Assembly (NCBI GenBank): GCA_030431825.1
Contig: JAUIIJ010000014.1
Coordinates: forward strand, 30,709 to 94,708
Direction of reading: 5' to 3'
Length of the DNA: 64,000 bases
From: Alphaproteobacteria bacterium
GTDB taxonomy: Bacteria > Pseudomonadota > Alphaproteobacteria > Rhodobacterales > Rhodobacteraceae
Positions 18,675 to 28,201 of the stretch are shown here, piece by piece; within the stretch, counting starts at the first letter, position 1; each line of letters opens with the position of its first letter. The notes beneath the pieces are model-generated. The model saw only the letters and a list, made by a program, of their open reading frames with translations, had not been told where the DNA came from and did not search any database. The position numbers and the translations under genes were made by a program.

Positions 18675-19688
18675 ATGGCACAGATGACGATGATCGCGGC
18701 GATCCAGAACGCCCATGACCTCGCCATGGGGCGGGACGAGGATGTTGTCGTGTTCGGCGAGGATGTGGGCTATTTCGGCGGCGTGTTCCGCTGCACCGCC
18801 GGATTGCAGGAAAAATACGGTGCCGAACGCTGTTTCGACGCGCCGATCAGCGAATTGGGCATTGTCGGCGCAGGGGTCGGGATGGCCGCCTACGGATTGA
18901 AACCCGTCGTCGAGGTGCAATTCGCGGATTACATGTATCCGGCCTATGACCAGATCGTGTCGGAAGCGGCACGGCTGCGGTATCGGTCGGCGGGCGAATT
19001 TACCTGCCCGATGGTGGTGCGGATGCCGGCGGGCGGTGGCATCTGGGGGGGACAGACCCACAGCCAGAGCCCGGAAGCGTTGTTTACCCATGTGTCCGGC
19101 CTGAAAACGGTGATCCCGTCGAACCCGCAGGATGCCAAGGGCCTGTTGCTGGCTGCGATTGCCGACCCGGACCCGGTGATCTTTCTTGAACCCAAGCGCC
19201 TGTACAACGGCCCGTTCGATGGCCACCACGACCGGCCGGTGCAACCGTGGAAGACGCATCCCTTGGGCGAGGTCGATCCGGATTACTATGAAACACCGCT
19301 GGGCAAGGCGGCGATTGCGCGGCCCGGCGGGGAACTGACGGTGGTGACATACGGAACCATGGTTCATGTGGCCATCGCCGCAGCCGAAGAAACGGGCATC
19401 GATGCAGAGGTGGTCGATCTTCGCACCCTGATGCCGCTCGATACGGAAACGATAATGGCATCGGTGCAAAAGACCGGCCGCTGCATCGTCCTGCACGAGG
19501 CGACGCTGACCTCGGGCTTCGGGGCGGAACTGGCCGCGCAGGTCCAGGCCGAGTGCTTTTATCATCTGGAAGCGCCGGTCGAGCGCATCGCGGGGTGGGA
19601 TACGCCCTATCCGCACGCGCAGGAATGGGCCTATTTCCCGGGGCCGGAACGGGTCGGGCGCAAGATGAAGCAGCTGATGGAGGCGTAG
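18675..19688 (+). CDS. bkdA2: Branched-chain 2-oxoacid dehydrogenase E1 component, beta subunit
   Basis: Transketolase-like beta subunit that pairs with the upstream alpha subunit as an a2b2 heterotetramer. Recognisable segments are NAHDLAMGRDEDVVVFGEDV at the start, the conserved FGEDVGYFGGVFRCT and FDAPISELGIVGAGVGMA, then PYPHAQEWAYFPGPERV at the C-terminus, which resembles branched-chain E1-beta. Length 337 is standard. The start lies 1 bp after the alpha stop (TGACATG). It ends 2 bp before the E2 gene. Confidence 0.94.
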   Translation: MAQMTMIAAIQNAHDLAMGRDEDVVVFGEDVGYFGGVFRCTAGLQEKYGAERCFDAPISELGIVGAGVGMAAYGLKPVVEVQFADYMYPAYDQIVSEAARLRYRSAGEFTCPMVVRMPAGGGIWGGQTHSQSPEALFTHVSGLKTVIPSNPQDAKGLLLAAIADPDPVIFLEPKRLYNGPFDGHHDRPVQPWKTHPLGEVDPDYYETPLGKAAIARPGGELTVVTYGTMVHVAIAAAEETGIDAEVVDLRTLMPLDTETIMASVQKTGRCIVLHEATLTSGFGAELAAQVQAECFYHLEAPVERIAGWDTPYPHAQEWAYFPGPERVGRKMKQLMEA

Positions 19689-19690
19689 GC

Positions 19691-21331
19691 ATGGGACTGT
19701 TCACGATGAAATTGCCTGATGTCGGCGAGGGCATCGCCGAGGCCGAACTGAGCGCCTGGCATGTGAAGATCGGTGACGTCGTCAAGGAAGACGAGGTGCT
19801 TGCCGAGGTCATGACCGACAAGGCATCGGTCGAGATTCCCGCTGCGGTGTCGGGCAAGGTGGTCTGGCTCGGTGGCGAGGCGGGCGACAAGATGTCGATC
19901 GGGGCAGACCTGGTCCGGCTGGAAGTCGAGGGCGAAGGGAATACCTCCGCCGAACAGGCCGCCACCGCCGACACCCCGCCTGCGGCGGGCTCCGAACCAC
20001 CGGAGAGCCCGGCATCGCCGGAACCGGCGATCGACATTCGGGCCGCCGAGGGCAAGGGCTTGTATGAAATCAAGGTTCCGGATGTGGGCGAGGGTATTGC
20101 CGAGGCCGAACTGACCGCATGGCTGACAAGCGTCGGCGCGGAATTGCGCGAGGACGATGTCGTTGCCGAGGTGATGACCGAGAAGGCATCGGTCGAAATC
20201 CCCACCAACGTATCCGGCAAGGTGCTGTTTCTCGGCGGCGCGGTCGGAGACACGCTGGCCATCGGCAGCACCCTGATGGTGATCGAAGTCGAGGGGGCGG
20301 GCAATACGACGGCCGAAGCGCTGGCCGGCAAACTGGCCAAGTCCACGGCCCCGGCTCCGGCCCCGGCGGAACCAGTGGCGAAGCCGGCACCGGCACCCGA
20401 ACCCAAGAGGTCCAAGACGCCTGCACCGGTTGCCGCGCAGCGCCGTGCCGAAGGGGAAAAACCGCTGACGACGCCGTCGGTGCGCAAGCGGGCACGCGAA
20501 CTCGGCATTGACCTGCGGCGCGTGCCGGGCAGCGGCCCCGCCGGACGGATCACGCACGAAGACCTGACCCATTTTCACGAGACAGGCGGGCAGTTCACAG
20601 GTGGCGGCGCTGTCAAACGGCCCATGCGTACCGGCGAGTCCGAGGAAAAGGTGATCGGCCTGCGCCGCAAGATCGCCGAGCGCATGGCGTTGTCCAAGTC
20701 GCGGATCCCGCATATCACGATTGTCGAAGAGGTCGATGTGAGCGATCTCGAGGACCTGCGGGCACAGCTGAACAGGGCGCGCGCCGAGGCCAGGGGCAAG
20801 CTGACGGTGCTGCCCTTCGTGATCCGCGCGATTGCCGACGCGGTTGCGGATCAGCCGGAGATGAACGCGCATTTCGAGGATGACGACAGCGTCGTCCGCA
20901 AGTTCGATGCGGTCCATATCGGCATCGCGACGCAAACGCCGGGCGGGCTGATCGTGCCGGTGGTGCGACATGCCGAGGCGATGGACCTTTGGGAAAGTGC
21001 GGCGGAACTGTCTCGTCTGGCCGCTGCGGCGCGTGACGGCAGCGCCAAGCGTGACGAACTGAGCGGGTCTACCATCACCATCACCTCGCTGGGCCCGCTT
21101 GGGGCGCTCGCGACGACGCCGATCATCAACTATCCCGAGGTTGCGATTGTCGGAATCAACAAGATGGAGGTGCGACCGCATTGGGACGGGTCGGGTTTCG
21201 TGCCCCGCAAGAAGATGAACATCTCGTGCAGCTTTGATCACCGGGTCATCGATGGCTGGGACGCTGCGGTTTTTGTTCAGAAACTCAAGATGCTGCTCGA
21301 AACCCCTGCGCTGCTGCTGCTGGAGGACTGA
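19691..21331 (+). CDS. bkdB: Branched-chain 2-oxoacid dehydrogenase E2, dihydrolipoyl acyltransferase with two lipoyl domains
   Basis: The E2 core protein takes the acyl group on lipoyl-lysine and transfers it to CoA. It has two complete N-terminal lipoyl domains, each with the lipoylation motif (DKASVEIP and EKASVEIP), where most bacterial BkdB have one. An Ala/Pro linker, an E1/E3-binding domain (TTPSVRKRARELGIDLRRV, GRITHEDL) and the acyltransferase domain follow, with catalytic His517 and Asp521 in DHRVIDGWDA. I set the start at ATG 19691, 2 bp after the E1-beta stop, because MKLPDVGEGIAEAEL begins the lipoyl domain; longer in-frame starts lie inside E1-beta. The product is 546 residues. 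Confidence 0.93.
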   Translation: MGLFTMKLPDVGEGIAEAELSAWHVKIGDVVKEDEVLAEVMTDKASVEIPAAVSGKVVWLGGEAGDKMSIGADLVRLEVEGEGNTSAEQAATADTPPAAGSEPPESPASPEPAIDIRAAEGKGLYEIKVPDVGEGIAEAELTAWLTSVGAELREDDVVAEVMTEKASVEIPTNVSGKVLFLGGAVGDTLAIGSTLMVIEVEGAGNTTAEALAGKLAKSTAPAPAPAEPVAKPAPAPEPKRSKTPAPVAAQRRAEGEKPLTTPSVRKRARELGIDLRRVPGSGPAGRITHEDLTHFHETGGQFTGGGAVKRPMRTGESEEKVIGLRRKIAERMALSKSRIPHITIVEEVDVSDLEDLRAQLNRARAEARGKLTVLPFVIRAIADAVADQPEMNAHFEDDDSVVRKFDAVHIGIATQTPGGLIVPVVRHAEAMDLWESAAELSRLAAAARDGSAKRDELSGSTITITSLGPLGALATTPIINYPEVAIVGINKMEVRPHWDGSGFVPRKKMNISCSFDHRVIDGWDAAVFVQKLKMLLETPALLLLED

Positions 21332-21333
21332 TC

Positions 21334-22728
<1,395 letters not shown>

Positions 22729-22747
22729 AGGCGAACGGGCGATCTGG

Positions 22748-22765
22748 TGGACGCGGTTGCGTCCA
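22748..22765 (+). other. Perfect 7-bp hairpin between lpdV and phaC
   Basis: TGGACGC and GCGTCCA flank a GGTT loop, 20 bp after the lpdV stop. No T-run follows, so it is not a standard intrinsic terminator. It may be a 3'-end stabilising structure or part of a Rho-dependent end of the bkd transcript. The rest of the 22729-22866 interval shows nothing else I can name. Confidence 0.35.
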
Positions 22766-22866
22766 TGAGGCAAAAGGTGCGCGGGCTTTGACGGCTTGCC
22801 GAGGCGCCGAGCACAACGACACAGATTGCGGGTCAGGCCGCAGAGACGACACCCATGGAGGACCCG

Positions 22867-24585
22867 ATGGATCAGGATTTCACCAAGACCTTGTCAGACA
22901 TGATGCTGACCGCAACCAGAACCCATCCAGTGTTCAAGGGGATGGACACGAGCGGACAGCAGAAATTTCTCGAGTCCTGGAACCGGGCCGCGCAATCCAT
23001 GCTCGCCGCAGATACCTGGGGTGATTGGCTCAAGACCTGGTCTTCCTACCAGGCCGATATGGCACAGCTCTGGCTGTCGGGAATGGCGGGCGATGCAACC
23101 CCGAGCAAGGATCGCCGGTTTGGCGACGAGGCCTGGAGCGAGGGTATTTATCCCTTCCTGCGCCAGTCCTATGAAATGACGGCCAAGGCAATGGTCGATC
23201 TGGCGGACAGGGCGGGTCTGCCCGAACACGAGCAGCGCAAGCTCAGCTTCTACGCCCGCGTCGCTGCCGACAGCCTTTCGCCGTCGAATTTCGCCCTGAT
23301 GAACCCGGAAGTGCTCAGGCTGGCGCAGGAAACCGGTGGCAAGAGCCTTGTTGACGGGTTCCAGAACCTGCTGGCCGACCTGGAAAAGGGCTATATCACC
23401 ACGACCGACGAGTCGGCCTTCAAGGTTGGCGAGAACCTGGCGACGACGCCCGGTGCCGTGATCTATCGAAATTCGCTGATCGAAGTGATCCAGTACGAAC
23501 CGGTGACGCCGAAGGTGCGCGCCAATCCGATCCTGATCGTGCCGCCCTGTGTCAACAAGTTCTATATCTTTGACATCAATGAAAAGAAGTCGATGGTGCG
23601 TTACCTGTTGGAAGAGGGGAATTCGGTTTTCATGATCTCCTGGCGAAACGCCGGCGAGGAGACACAGGACTACGGCTGGGACGAATACATCACCGAGGGG
23701 GTCCTGGCCGCGATCGATGCAACCGCGGACGTCGCGAAGTCAGAGAAGCTCGACCTGCTGTCATGGTGCAATGGCGGGACGTTGCTGCTGGCGGCGCTGG
23801 CGGTCATGCCGCAGGCGCAGAAATCTCTCGTCGGGTCGGCCACGTTCCTGTCGGCGATGCTTGATTTCAGCGATCCGGGCGAGGTCGAGGTGTTCATCGA
23901 TGATGCCCAGATCGCCGCCTATCAGCAACGGCTGGAAACGGCCAGGGTGGCCCCGGGGCGCGACATTGCCCGCGCGATGGCGATGCTGCACGTGAATGAA
24001 TCGATCTGGGGTTTCGTGGTCAACAACTATCTCAAAGGCAAGACGCCGCCACCCTTTGACGTATTGTACTGGAATGCGGATACATCGAACCTGCCGGCGA
24101 AATGGTATTCCTATTTCGTGGAGGAGATGTACCACGCCAACCGGCTGAAGGAGCCCGGCGCGCTGACCCTGCTCGACACGCCGGTCGACTGCGGCAACAT
24201 CGATGTACCGTGCTATTTCCTTGCCGCGACCGGGGATCATATCGTGCCGTGGAAGACGTCTTATTCCTCGACGACCCTGCTGCCGCAAGAGGCGGAATTC
24301 GTGCTGACGTCAGGCGGGCATGTTTCGGGCACCGTGATCAATCACCCGGTCAGGAACCGCCGCCATTTCATGTCCGGTGGCAAGCGTACCGGATCGGCCG
24401 AGGATTGGCTGGCGTCGGCCACGAAATCCGAGGGAAGTTGGTGGCCGCACTGGTTGCAATGGCTCGACGAGACCAGCGGAGATGCACAGCGGCCGGCCCC
24501 CAAGGCGCTTGGCAACCGCAAGCACCCGGTGCTCGCCCCGGCTCCGGGAACCTATGTTCTGGAACAGGTGCCGCAGGACGGCTAG
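22867..24585 (+). CDS. phaC: Class I poly(3-hydroxyalkanoate) synthase
   Basis: Polymerises (R)-3-hydroxyacyl-CoA to polyester at the granule surface. The alpha/beta-hydrolase core has the catalytic Cys301 in LLSWCNGGTLL, Asp457 in TGDHIVPW and His485 in SGGHVSGTV. The N-terminal PHA synthase region holds SPSNFALMNPEVL, close to the family NFxxTNPxxL. The product is 572 residues, a class I length. I prefer ATG 22867 because GGAGG at 22857-22861 is well spaced from it; an in-frame ATG at 22855 overlaps that site. The nucleophile box begins Ser rather than the common Gly, so this may be a divergent or second synthase. The neighbours are a depolymerase-like gene and ppk2. Confidence 0.88.
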   Translation: MDQDFTKTLSDMMLTATRTHPVFKGMDTSGQQKFLESWNRAAQSMLAADTWGDWLKTWSSYQADMAQLWLSGMAGDATPSKDRRFGDEAWSEGIYPFLRQSYEMTAKAMVDLADRAGLPEHEQRKLSFYARVAADSLSPSNFALMNPEVLRLAQETGGKSLVDGFQNLLADLEKGYITTTDESAFKVGENLATTPGAVIYRNSLIEVIQYEPVTPKVRANPILIVPPCVNKFYIFDINEKKSMVRYLLEEGNSVFMISWRNAGEETQDYGWDEYITEGVLAAIDATADVAKSEKLDLLSWCNGGTLLLAALAVMPQAQKSLVGSATFLSAMLDFSDPGEVEVFIDDAQIAAYQQRLETARVAPGRDIARAMAMLHVNESIWGFVVNNYLKGKTPPPFDVLYWNADTSNLPAKWYSYFVEEMYHANRLKEPGALTLLDTPVDCGNIDVPCYFLAATGDHIVPWKTSYSSTTLLPQEAEFVLTSGGHVSGTVINHPVRNRRHFMSGGKRTGSAEDWLASATKSEGSWWPHWLQWLDETSGDAQRPAPKALGNRKHPVLAPAPGTYVLEQVPQDG

Positions 24586-24596
24586 TCTTGCGACAT

Positions 24597-25457
24597 ATGA
24601 GGGAAGAGCAGGAGTATCGTATCGTGCCAGACAGTCATGCCGCGCCGGATGGTGGCGCGTTCCGGACCATCCGCGCAAACGGCGTGAACCTGCGGGTGTT
24701 CTGCGCGCGAGAAGGCCGCTCCGGCACGCCGATGGTGATCTGCAACGGTCTGGGGCAATCCGTCGAGATCCTCTATCCGCTGATGCACGAATTTCCCGAC
24801 CGTCCGCTCATCGCCTTTGATGCCGCCGGGGTGGGGCGGTCGGATGTGCCGGGAACGGACACGACCATCCCCCAACATGCCGCGATGTTGCGCCAGGTTC
24901 TGGATGAACTTGCGATCGGCGAATGTGATGTGATGGGTATTTCATGGGGTGGCGCGCTGGCCCAGCAACTGGCGCATGACCATCCGCAACTGGTGCGCAA
25001 GCTGGTGCTGGCCATCACCTCGGCGGGCGGGATCGGCAGCTGGTGGGGTACGCCGCTCGCGCTGGCCGAGATCATGTTTCCCATGCGCTATGTCAACAAG
25101 GCCTATGGCGATTTCATCGGTCCGTTCATGTACGGCGGAGAGGCGATGCTGCAGCCGGCATTGTTCAGGCAATACGCCAAGCACGCGATCCGGCCGAGCT
25201 ATGAGGGCTATTCCGCGCAGGTTCGCGCATTGTGCAGCTGGACCAGCGTGCCGTGGCTGGCCCGCTTGCAACAGCCGACGCAGGTCATCGGCGGTGCGCT
25301 GGATACGCTGATCCCGGTGGCGAACCAGATCGCTCTTGCCGCGCTGTTGCCGAAATCCCGCATCAAGATCTATCAGGCCGGGCATCTGTTGATGTATTCG
25401 CGGCGCGCCGAAGTCGGCGCACTGATCAACGGCTTTCTGGACGCACCATCCGCTTGA
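24597..25457 (+). CDS. phaZ: Alpha/beta hydrolase resembling intracellular medium-chain PHA depolymerase
   Basis: An alpha/beta-hydrolase of about 286 residues with the nucleophile elbow GISWGGALAQQLAHDHPQLV, which is very like the medium-chain PhaZ of Pseudomonas; later GALDTLIP (acid) and AGHLLMYSR (His) complete the triad. Other similarities are VICNGLGQSVEILYPL and IAFDAAGVGRS. It starts 11 bp after phaC. ATG 24597 lacks a clear Shine-Dalgarno site; in-frame GTG 24624 follows GCAGGAG at good spacing and may be the real start, giving 277 residues. The likely role is mobilising stored polyester, but many alpha/beta-hydrolases share these motifs, so substrate is uncertain. Confidence 0.75.
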   Translation: MREEQEYRIVPDSHAAPDGGAFRTIRANGVNLRVFCAREGRSGTPMVICNGLGQSVEILYPLMHEFPDRPLIAFDAAGVGRSDVPGTDTTIPQHAAMLRQVLDELAIGECDVMGISWGGALAQQLAHDHPQLVRKLVLAITSAGGIGSWWGTPLALAEIMFPMRYVNKAYGDFIGPFMYGGEAMLQPALFRQYAKHAIRPSYEGYSAQVRALCSWTSVPWLARLQQPTQVIGGALDTLIPVANQIALAALLPKSRIKIYQAGHLLMYSRRAEVGALINGFLDAPSA

Positions 25458-25552
25458 GCGCCTGCCGCATCGGTGAGGCAACCCTCATCTTTACATGCGT
25501 GTCATGAAACGGTGGTTAACGGTGGCGGGAAATGCAGGAAAGGGACTTTGGC

Positions 25553-26473
25553 ATGAACAGCGACAAAGCCGAAGACGGGGCCATCGACTGGCTGCAGGCC
25601 GAACTGGCCGACACGCTCGATGAAGATTACGAGCTTGAGCTGGAAGATGCCGCGCTGTCGATGGAGATTCGCAAGATCTACCGTGCGGCACATCCCGAAA
25701 CGTTGCCCCGTGCCGAGTATTTCTCTGAATTGATTAAGTTGCAGGCCGAGTTGATCCGCCTTCAGGACTGGGTTGTGCACAGCGGTGAAAAGGTCGTTGT
25801 GCTGTTCGAGGGGCGCGACAGTGCCGGCAAGGGCGGCGTGATCAAGCGTATCACGCAGCGCCTGAATCCGCGTGTCGTGCGCACCGTGGCCTTGCCGGCA
25901 CCGTCCGACCGGGAAAAGACGCAATGGTATTTCCAGCGCTACGTGCCGCATCTGCCCGCCGCAGGCGAGATCGTGCTGTTTGACCGCTCGTGGTACAACC
26001 GGGCGGGCGTCGAACGGGTGATGGGATTTGCCACCGATGCACAAGTCGAGGATTTCTTTCACGACGTGCCCGAATTCGAGCGGATGCTGGTGCGGTCGGG
26101 CATCCGCCTGATCAAGTACTGGTTCTCGATCACCGATGAAGAGCAGCAGATGCGATTCCTGATCCGGATTCACGATCCGCTGAAACAGTGGAAACTGTCT
26201 CCGATGGACCTGCAAAGCCGGGTCCGGTGGGAGAAATACACCAAGGCCAAGGAAGAAATGCTGCTGCGCACCAATATCGAGGAAGCGCCGTGGTATATCG
26301 TGCAGGGCAATGACAAGAAACGCGCGCGCCTGAACTGCATGAGTCACCTGCTCAGCGTGTTTCCCTATGAAGACGTGCCCAGCGAGGAGATCCACCTGCC
26401 CGAGCGCGAGTTCAACCCGGATTACGAGCGGGCCGTTCTGCCCGAAGAGCTCTACGTTCCGCAGAAATACTGA
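25553..26473 (+). CDS. ppk2: Polyphosphate kinase 2
   Basis: PPK2 transfers phosphate between polyphosphate and nucleotides, usually making GTP or ATP from NDP and polyP. The single P-loop kinase domain has Walker A GRDSAGKGGVIKRI (from ~residue 87), Walker B/lid DRSWYNRAGVERVMGF and the conserved WKLSPMDLQSR. It is a one-domain (class I-like) PPK2, 306 residues. I chose ATG 25553 because AGGAAAGGG lies 8 bp upstream; an in-frame ATG at 25532 has no suitable site. It follows the PHA genes on the same strand after a 95-bp gap. A link between carbon and phosphate storage is my inference. Confidence 0.92.
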   Translation: MNSDKAEDGAIDWLQAELADTLDEDYELELEDAALSMEIRKIYRAAHPETLPRAEYFSELIKLQAELIRLQDWVVHSGEKVVVLFEGRDSAGKGGVIKRITQRLNPRVVRTVALPAPSDREKTQWYFQRYVPHLPAAGEIVLFDRSWYNRAGVERVMGFATDAQVEDFFHDVPEFERMLVRSGIRLIKYWFSITDEEQQMRFLIRIHDPLKQWKLSPMDLQSRVRWEKYTKAKEEMLLRTNIEEAPWYIVQGNDKKRARLNCMSHLLSVFPYEDVPSEEIHLPEREFNPDYERAVLPEELYVPQKY

Positions 26474-26500
26474 GGCGCCGCCCGCCGCGACCAGAGTATG

Positions 26501-26587
26501 TCGCGATAAACCTGACTGATCTAACGCTGCCTGAAATCCCGGATTTCAACGCGTCAGATAATGCCAGATGTTTCAGGCCAATCGCGA
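26501..26587. repeat. Long imperfect palindrome between convergent ppk2 and hyi
   Basis: Outer arms TCGCGATnnnCCTGA (26501-26515) and TCAGGnnnATCGCGA (26573-26587) are inverted copies, as are the inner arms at 26519-26539 and 26541-26559, which meet at TGAAATCC/GGATTTCA. The element fills most of the gap between two convergent genes, so it could work as a bidirectional terminator. Parts of it recur at 56034-56073, including an identical 16-mer (ATCGCGAAACGCTTTG, here 26581-26596), which points to a dispersed intergenic repeat family. Confidence 0.7.
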
Positions 26588-26598
26588 AACGCTTTGGA

Positions 26599-27351
26599 TC
26601 AGGGTAGCCAGTTCAGGCTGCTTTCGGTGCGCGGTGTGCTGGGATTGTACTCGGCGCTGACCCAGCCGGAATAGCCGCTGGCGTCGATGGCGTCGAACAG
26701 TGCGTTGAAATCGGTGCTTCCGCTGCCCGGCTCGCTCCGGTTCGGGGCCGCGCCGATCTGTACATGCGTGGCGCGCTCGCGGTATTGTTCCCAGACCGCA
26801 AGCGCGTCCCCGTGAATGATCTCGGCATGGTAACTGTCGTATTGCAGCCCGACATTGGGCCGGTCGACCGCATCGAGGATCCGGGCCGCAAGCGCGTAAT
26901 CGTCGAGGAAATAGCCCGGTTGGTCGCCGCGGTTCAGCGGTTCGATGGTAAACCCCTGCTCGGGGGCCTGATCGGCGGCCCATTGCAGGTTGCGGACAAA
27001 TGTCTCTTCCGCCGCGTCATCCTCGGTGTAACCCGCCATGACATGCACGAGATCGGGACGCAACTCTCGCGCATAGCGCAGGGTGCGCCTGATGTCGTGC
27101 TCAAACCGCCCTTCGCCGCCGGGAAGCGCGGCGTAACCGGGGGTCCCGCCGGTATAATTCGGTGGCGGGGCGTTGATCAGGACAAGTTTCAGGCCGTTGC
27201 GCAACAAGGCGCGGCGCGTCTCCTTGGCGGGAAAGTCATAGGGGAACAGGATCTCGACAGCCGTAAACCCGGCCGCGGCGGCGGCATCGAACCTGTCCAG
27301 AAAGGGCAGCTCGGTAAAGAGCAATGTCAGGTTGGCGGCGAATTTTGGCAT
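26599..27351 (-). CDS. hyi: Hydroxypyruvate isomerase
   Basis: Interconverts hydroxypyruvate and tartronate semialdehyde in glyoxylate/allantoin metabolism. It is an AP-endonuclease-2-type TIM barrel of 250 residues. Family landmarks are KFAANLTLLFTELPFLDRF at the start, VEILFPYDFPA, FTIEPLNRGDQPGYFL, VGLQYDSYHAEIIHGD and HVQIGAAPNRSEPG, with metal-ligand Glu/Asp/His residues in these segments. It is a lone gene on the minus strand, and no glyoxylate genes adjoin it. The start ATG at 27351 is well placed at the first conserved residues. Confidence 0.92.
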   Translation of the reverse strand: MPKFAANLTLLFTELPFLDRFDAAAAAGFTAVEILFPYDFPAKETRRALLRNGLKLVLINAPPPNYTGGTPGYAALPGGEGRFEHDIRRTLRYARELRPDLVHVMAGYTEDDAAEETFVRNLQWAADQAPEQGFTIEPLNRGDQPGYFLDDYALAARILDAVDRPNVGLQYDSYHAEIIHGDALAVWEQYRERATHVQIGAAPNRSEPGSGSTDFNALFDAIDASGYSGWVSAEYNPSTPRTESSLNWLP

Positions 27352-27414
27352 ATCATCTCGTTCCAGAGGGCTGATCTTGGCGTTTTGCCGTCAACTTTCG
27401 GCTCAATCCTTGTC

Positions 27415-27428
27415 TCAACGCGTTGAAA
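27415..27428. repeat. AACGCGTTGAAA-type intergenic repeat core
   Basis: TCAACGCGTTGA (27415-27426) is a perfect 12-bp palindrome, and the AACGCGTTGAAA core (27417-27428) is the inverse of the TTTCAACGCGTT core seen at 26544 and 56060. It lies in the 200-bp gap upstream of hyi. Nothing else recognisable was found in 27352-27551. Confidence 0.45.
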
Positions 27429-27551
27429 TCGTGGGCTCGTGACTGGACAGCCTGCGCAAGAGCAGCGCCGCAACGCCTTAACCCTCCGGATCGGGGCATG
27501 CCAAGGGTGCTGATGGTGAAATTTTCCTAAAACCGGGCGGGTTTCCGCCAA

Positions 27552-28145
27552 TCAGAGGTTTTCCAGCTCGCTGGACGGGATGACCGCAAAGAATTCGCCC
27601 GACGACCACAGCCCGAACCAGCCGTCATGATGATCGCCCAGTTCGACCAGACGATAAAAGCTCTTGCGGTCGATCAGCGCCTCGAGACCCGAGCGGATCA
27701 TCACGTAGGGTGACGGTTCTCCGGTTTCGGCGTCCCGCGCAACGCGGATCGGGTGATCTGCTCCGGCAGTGGCGGTGTCGCCCACATGGGTGGTGAACGT
27801 CAGCACCTGGTTTTTCCCGGTGCCGTCTGCCTCGAAATCGACGGCGACAAAGGGGGCATCATCCACGGTGATTCCAACCTTTTCCACCGGCGTAACGAGG
27901 AAATACTTGCCGTCCTCCAGCTTGAGGATCGACGAGAAGAGCTTGACCAGCTCAAACCTGCCGATCGGTGTGCCAAGGTAGAACCACGTCCCGTCGCGGG
28001 CAATGCGCATGTCGAGGTCGCCGCAAAACGGCGGATTCCACAGGTGCACCGGTGGCAGGCCGCGCCCCTTTGCGGCGCTGGCGGCGGCGGCGATGCCCTC
28101 GGCCGAGGGGGTAACAGCTTTTTGTCCACTCATAGCTTTTGCCAT
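27552..28145 (-). CDS. DUF1285-family protein
   Basis: A 197-residue cytoplasmic protein of the widespread, uncharacterised DUF1285 family. Typical text is LPPVHLWNPPFCGDLDMRIA, RDGTWFYLGTPIGR and YFLVTPVEKVGITVDDAPFV. It ends with YVMIRSGLEALIDRKSFYRL. An Ala-rich N-terminal stretch precedes the domain, so a shorter start is possible. It is divergent from the MoxR cassette (57 bp between the two starts), an arrangement that suggests a shared promoter region at 28146-28201. No catalytic motif is known to me. Confidence 0.88.
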   Translation of the reverse strand: MAKAMSGQKAVTPSAEGIAAAASAAKGRGLPPVHLWNPPFCGDLDMRIARDGTWFYLGTPIGRFELVKLFSSILKLEDGKYFLVTPVEKVGITVDDAPFVAVDFEADGTGKNQVLTFTTHVGDTATAGADHPIRVARDAETGEPSPYVMIRSGLEALIDRKSFYRLVELGDHHDGWFGLWSSGEFFAVIPSSELENL

Positions 28146-28201
28146 TTCCTCCGGGCGCGATAGACTTATGCTCTAATGTAGGGTTCCCCGAAAGGAATGT
28201 C

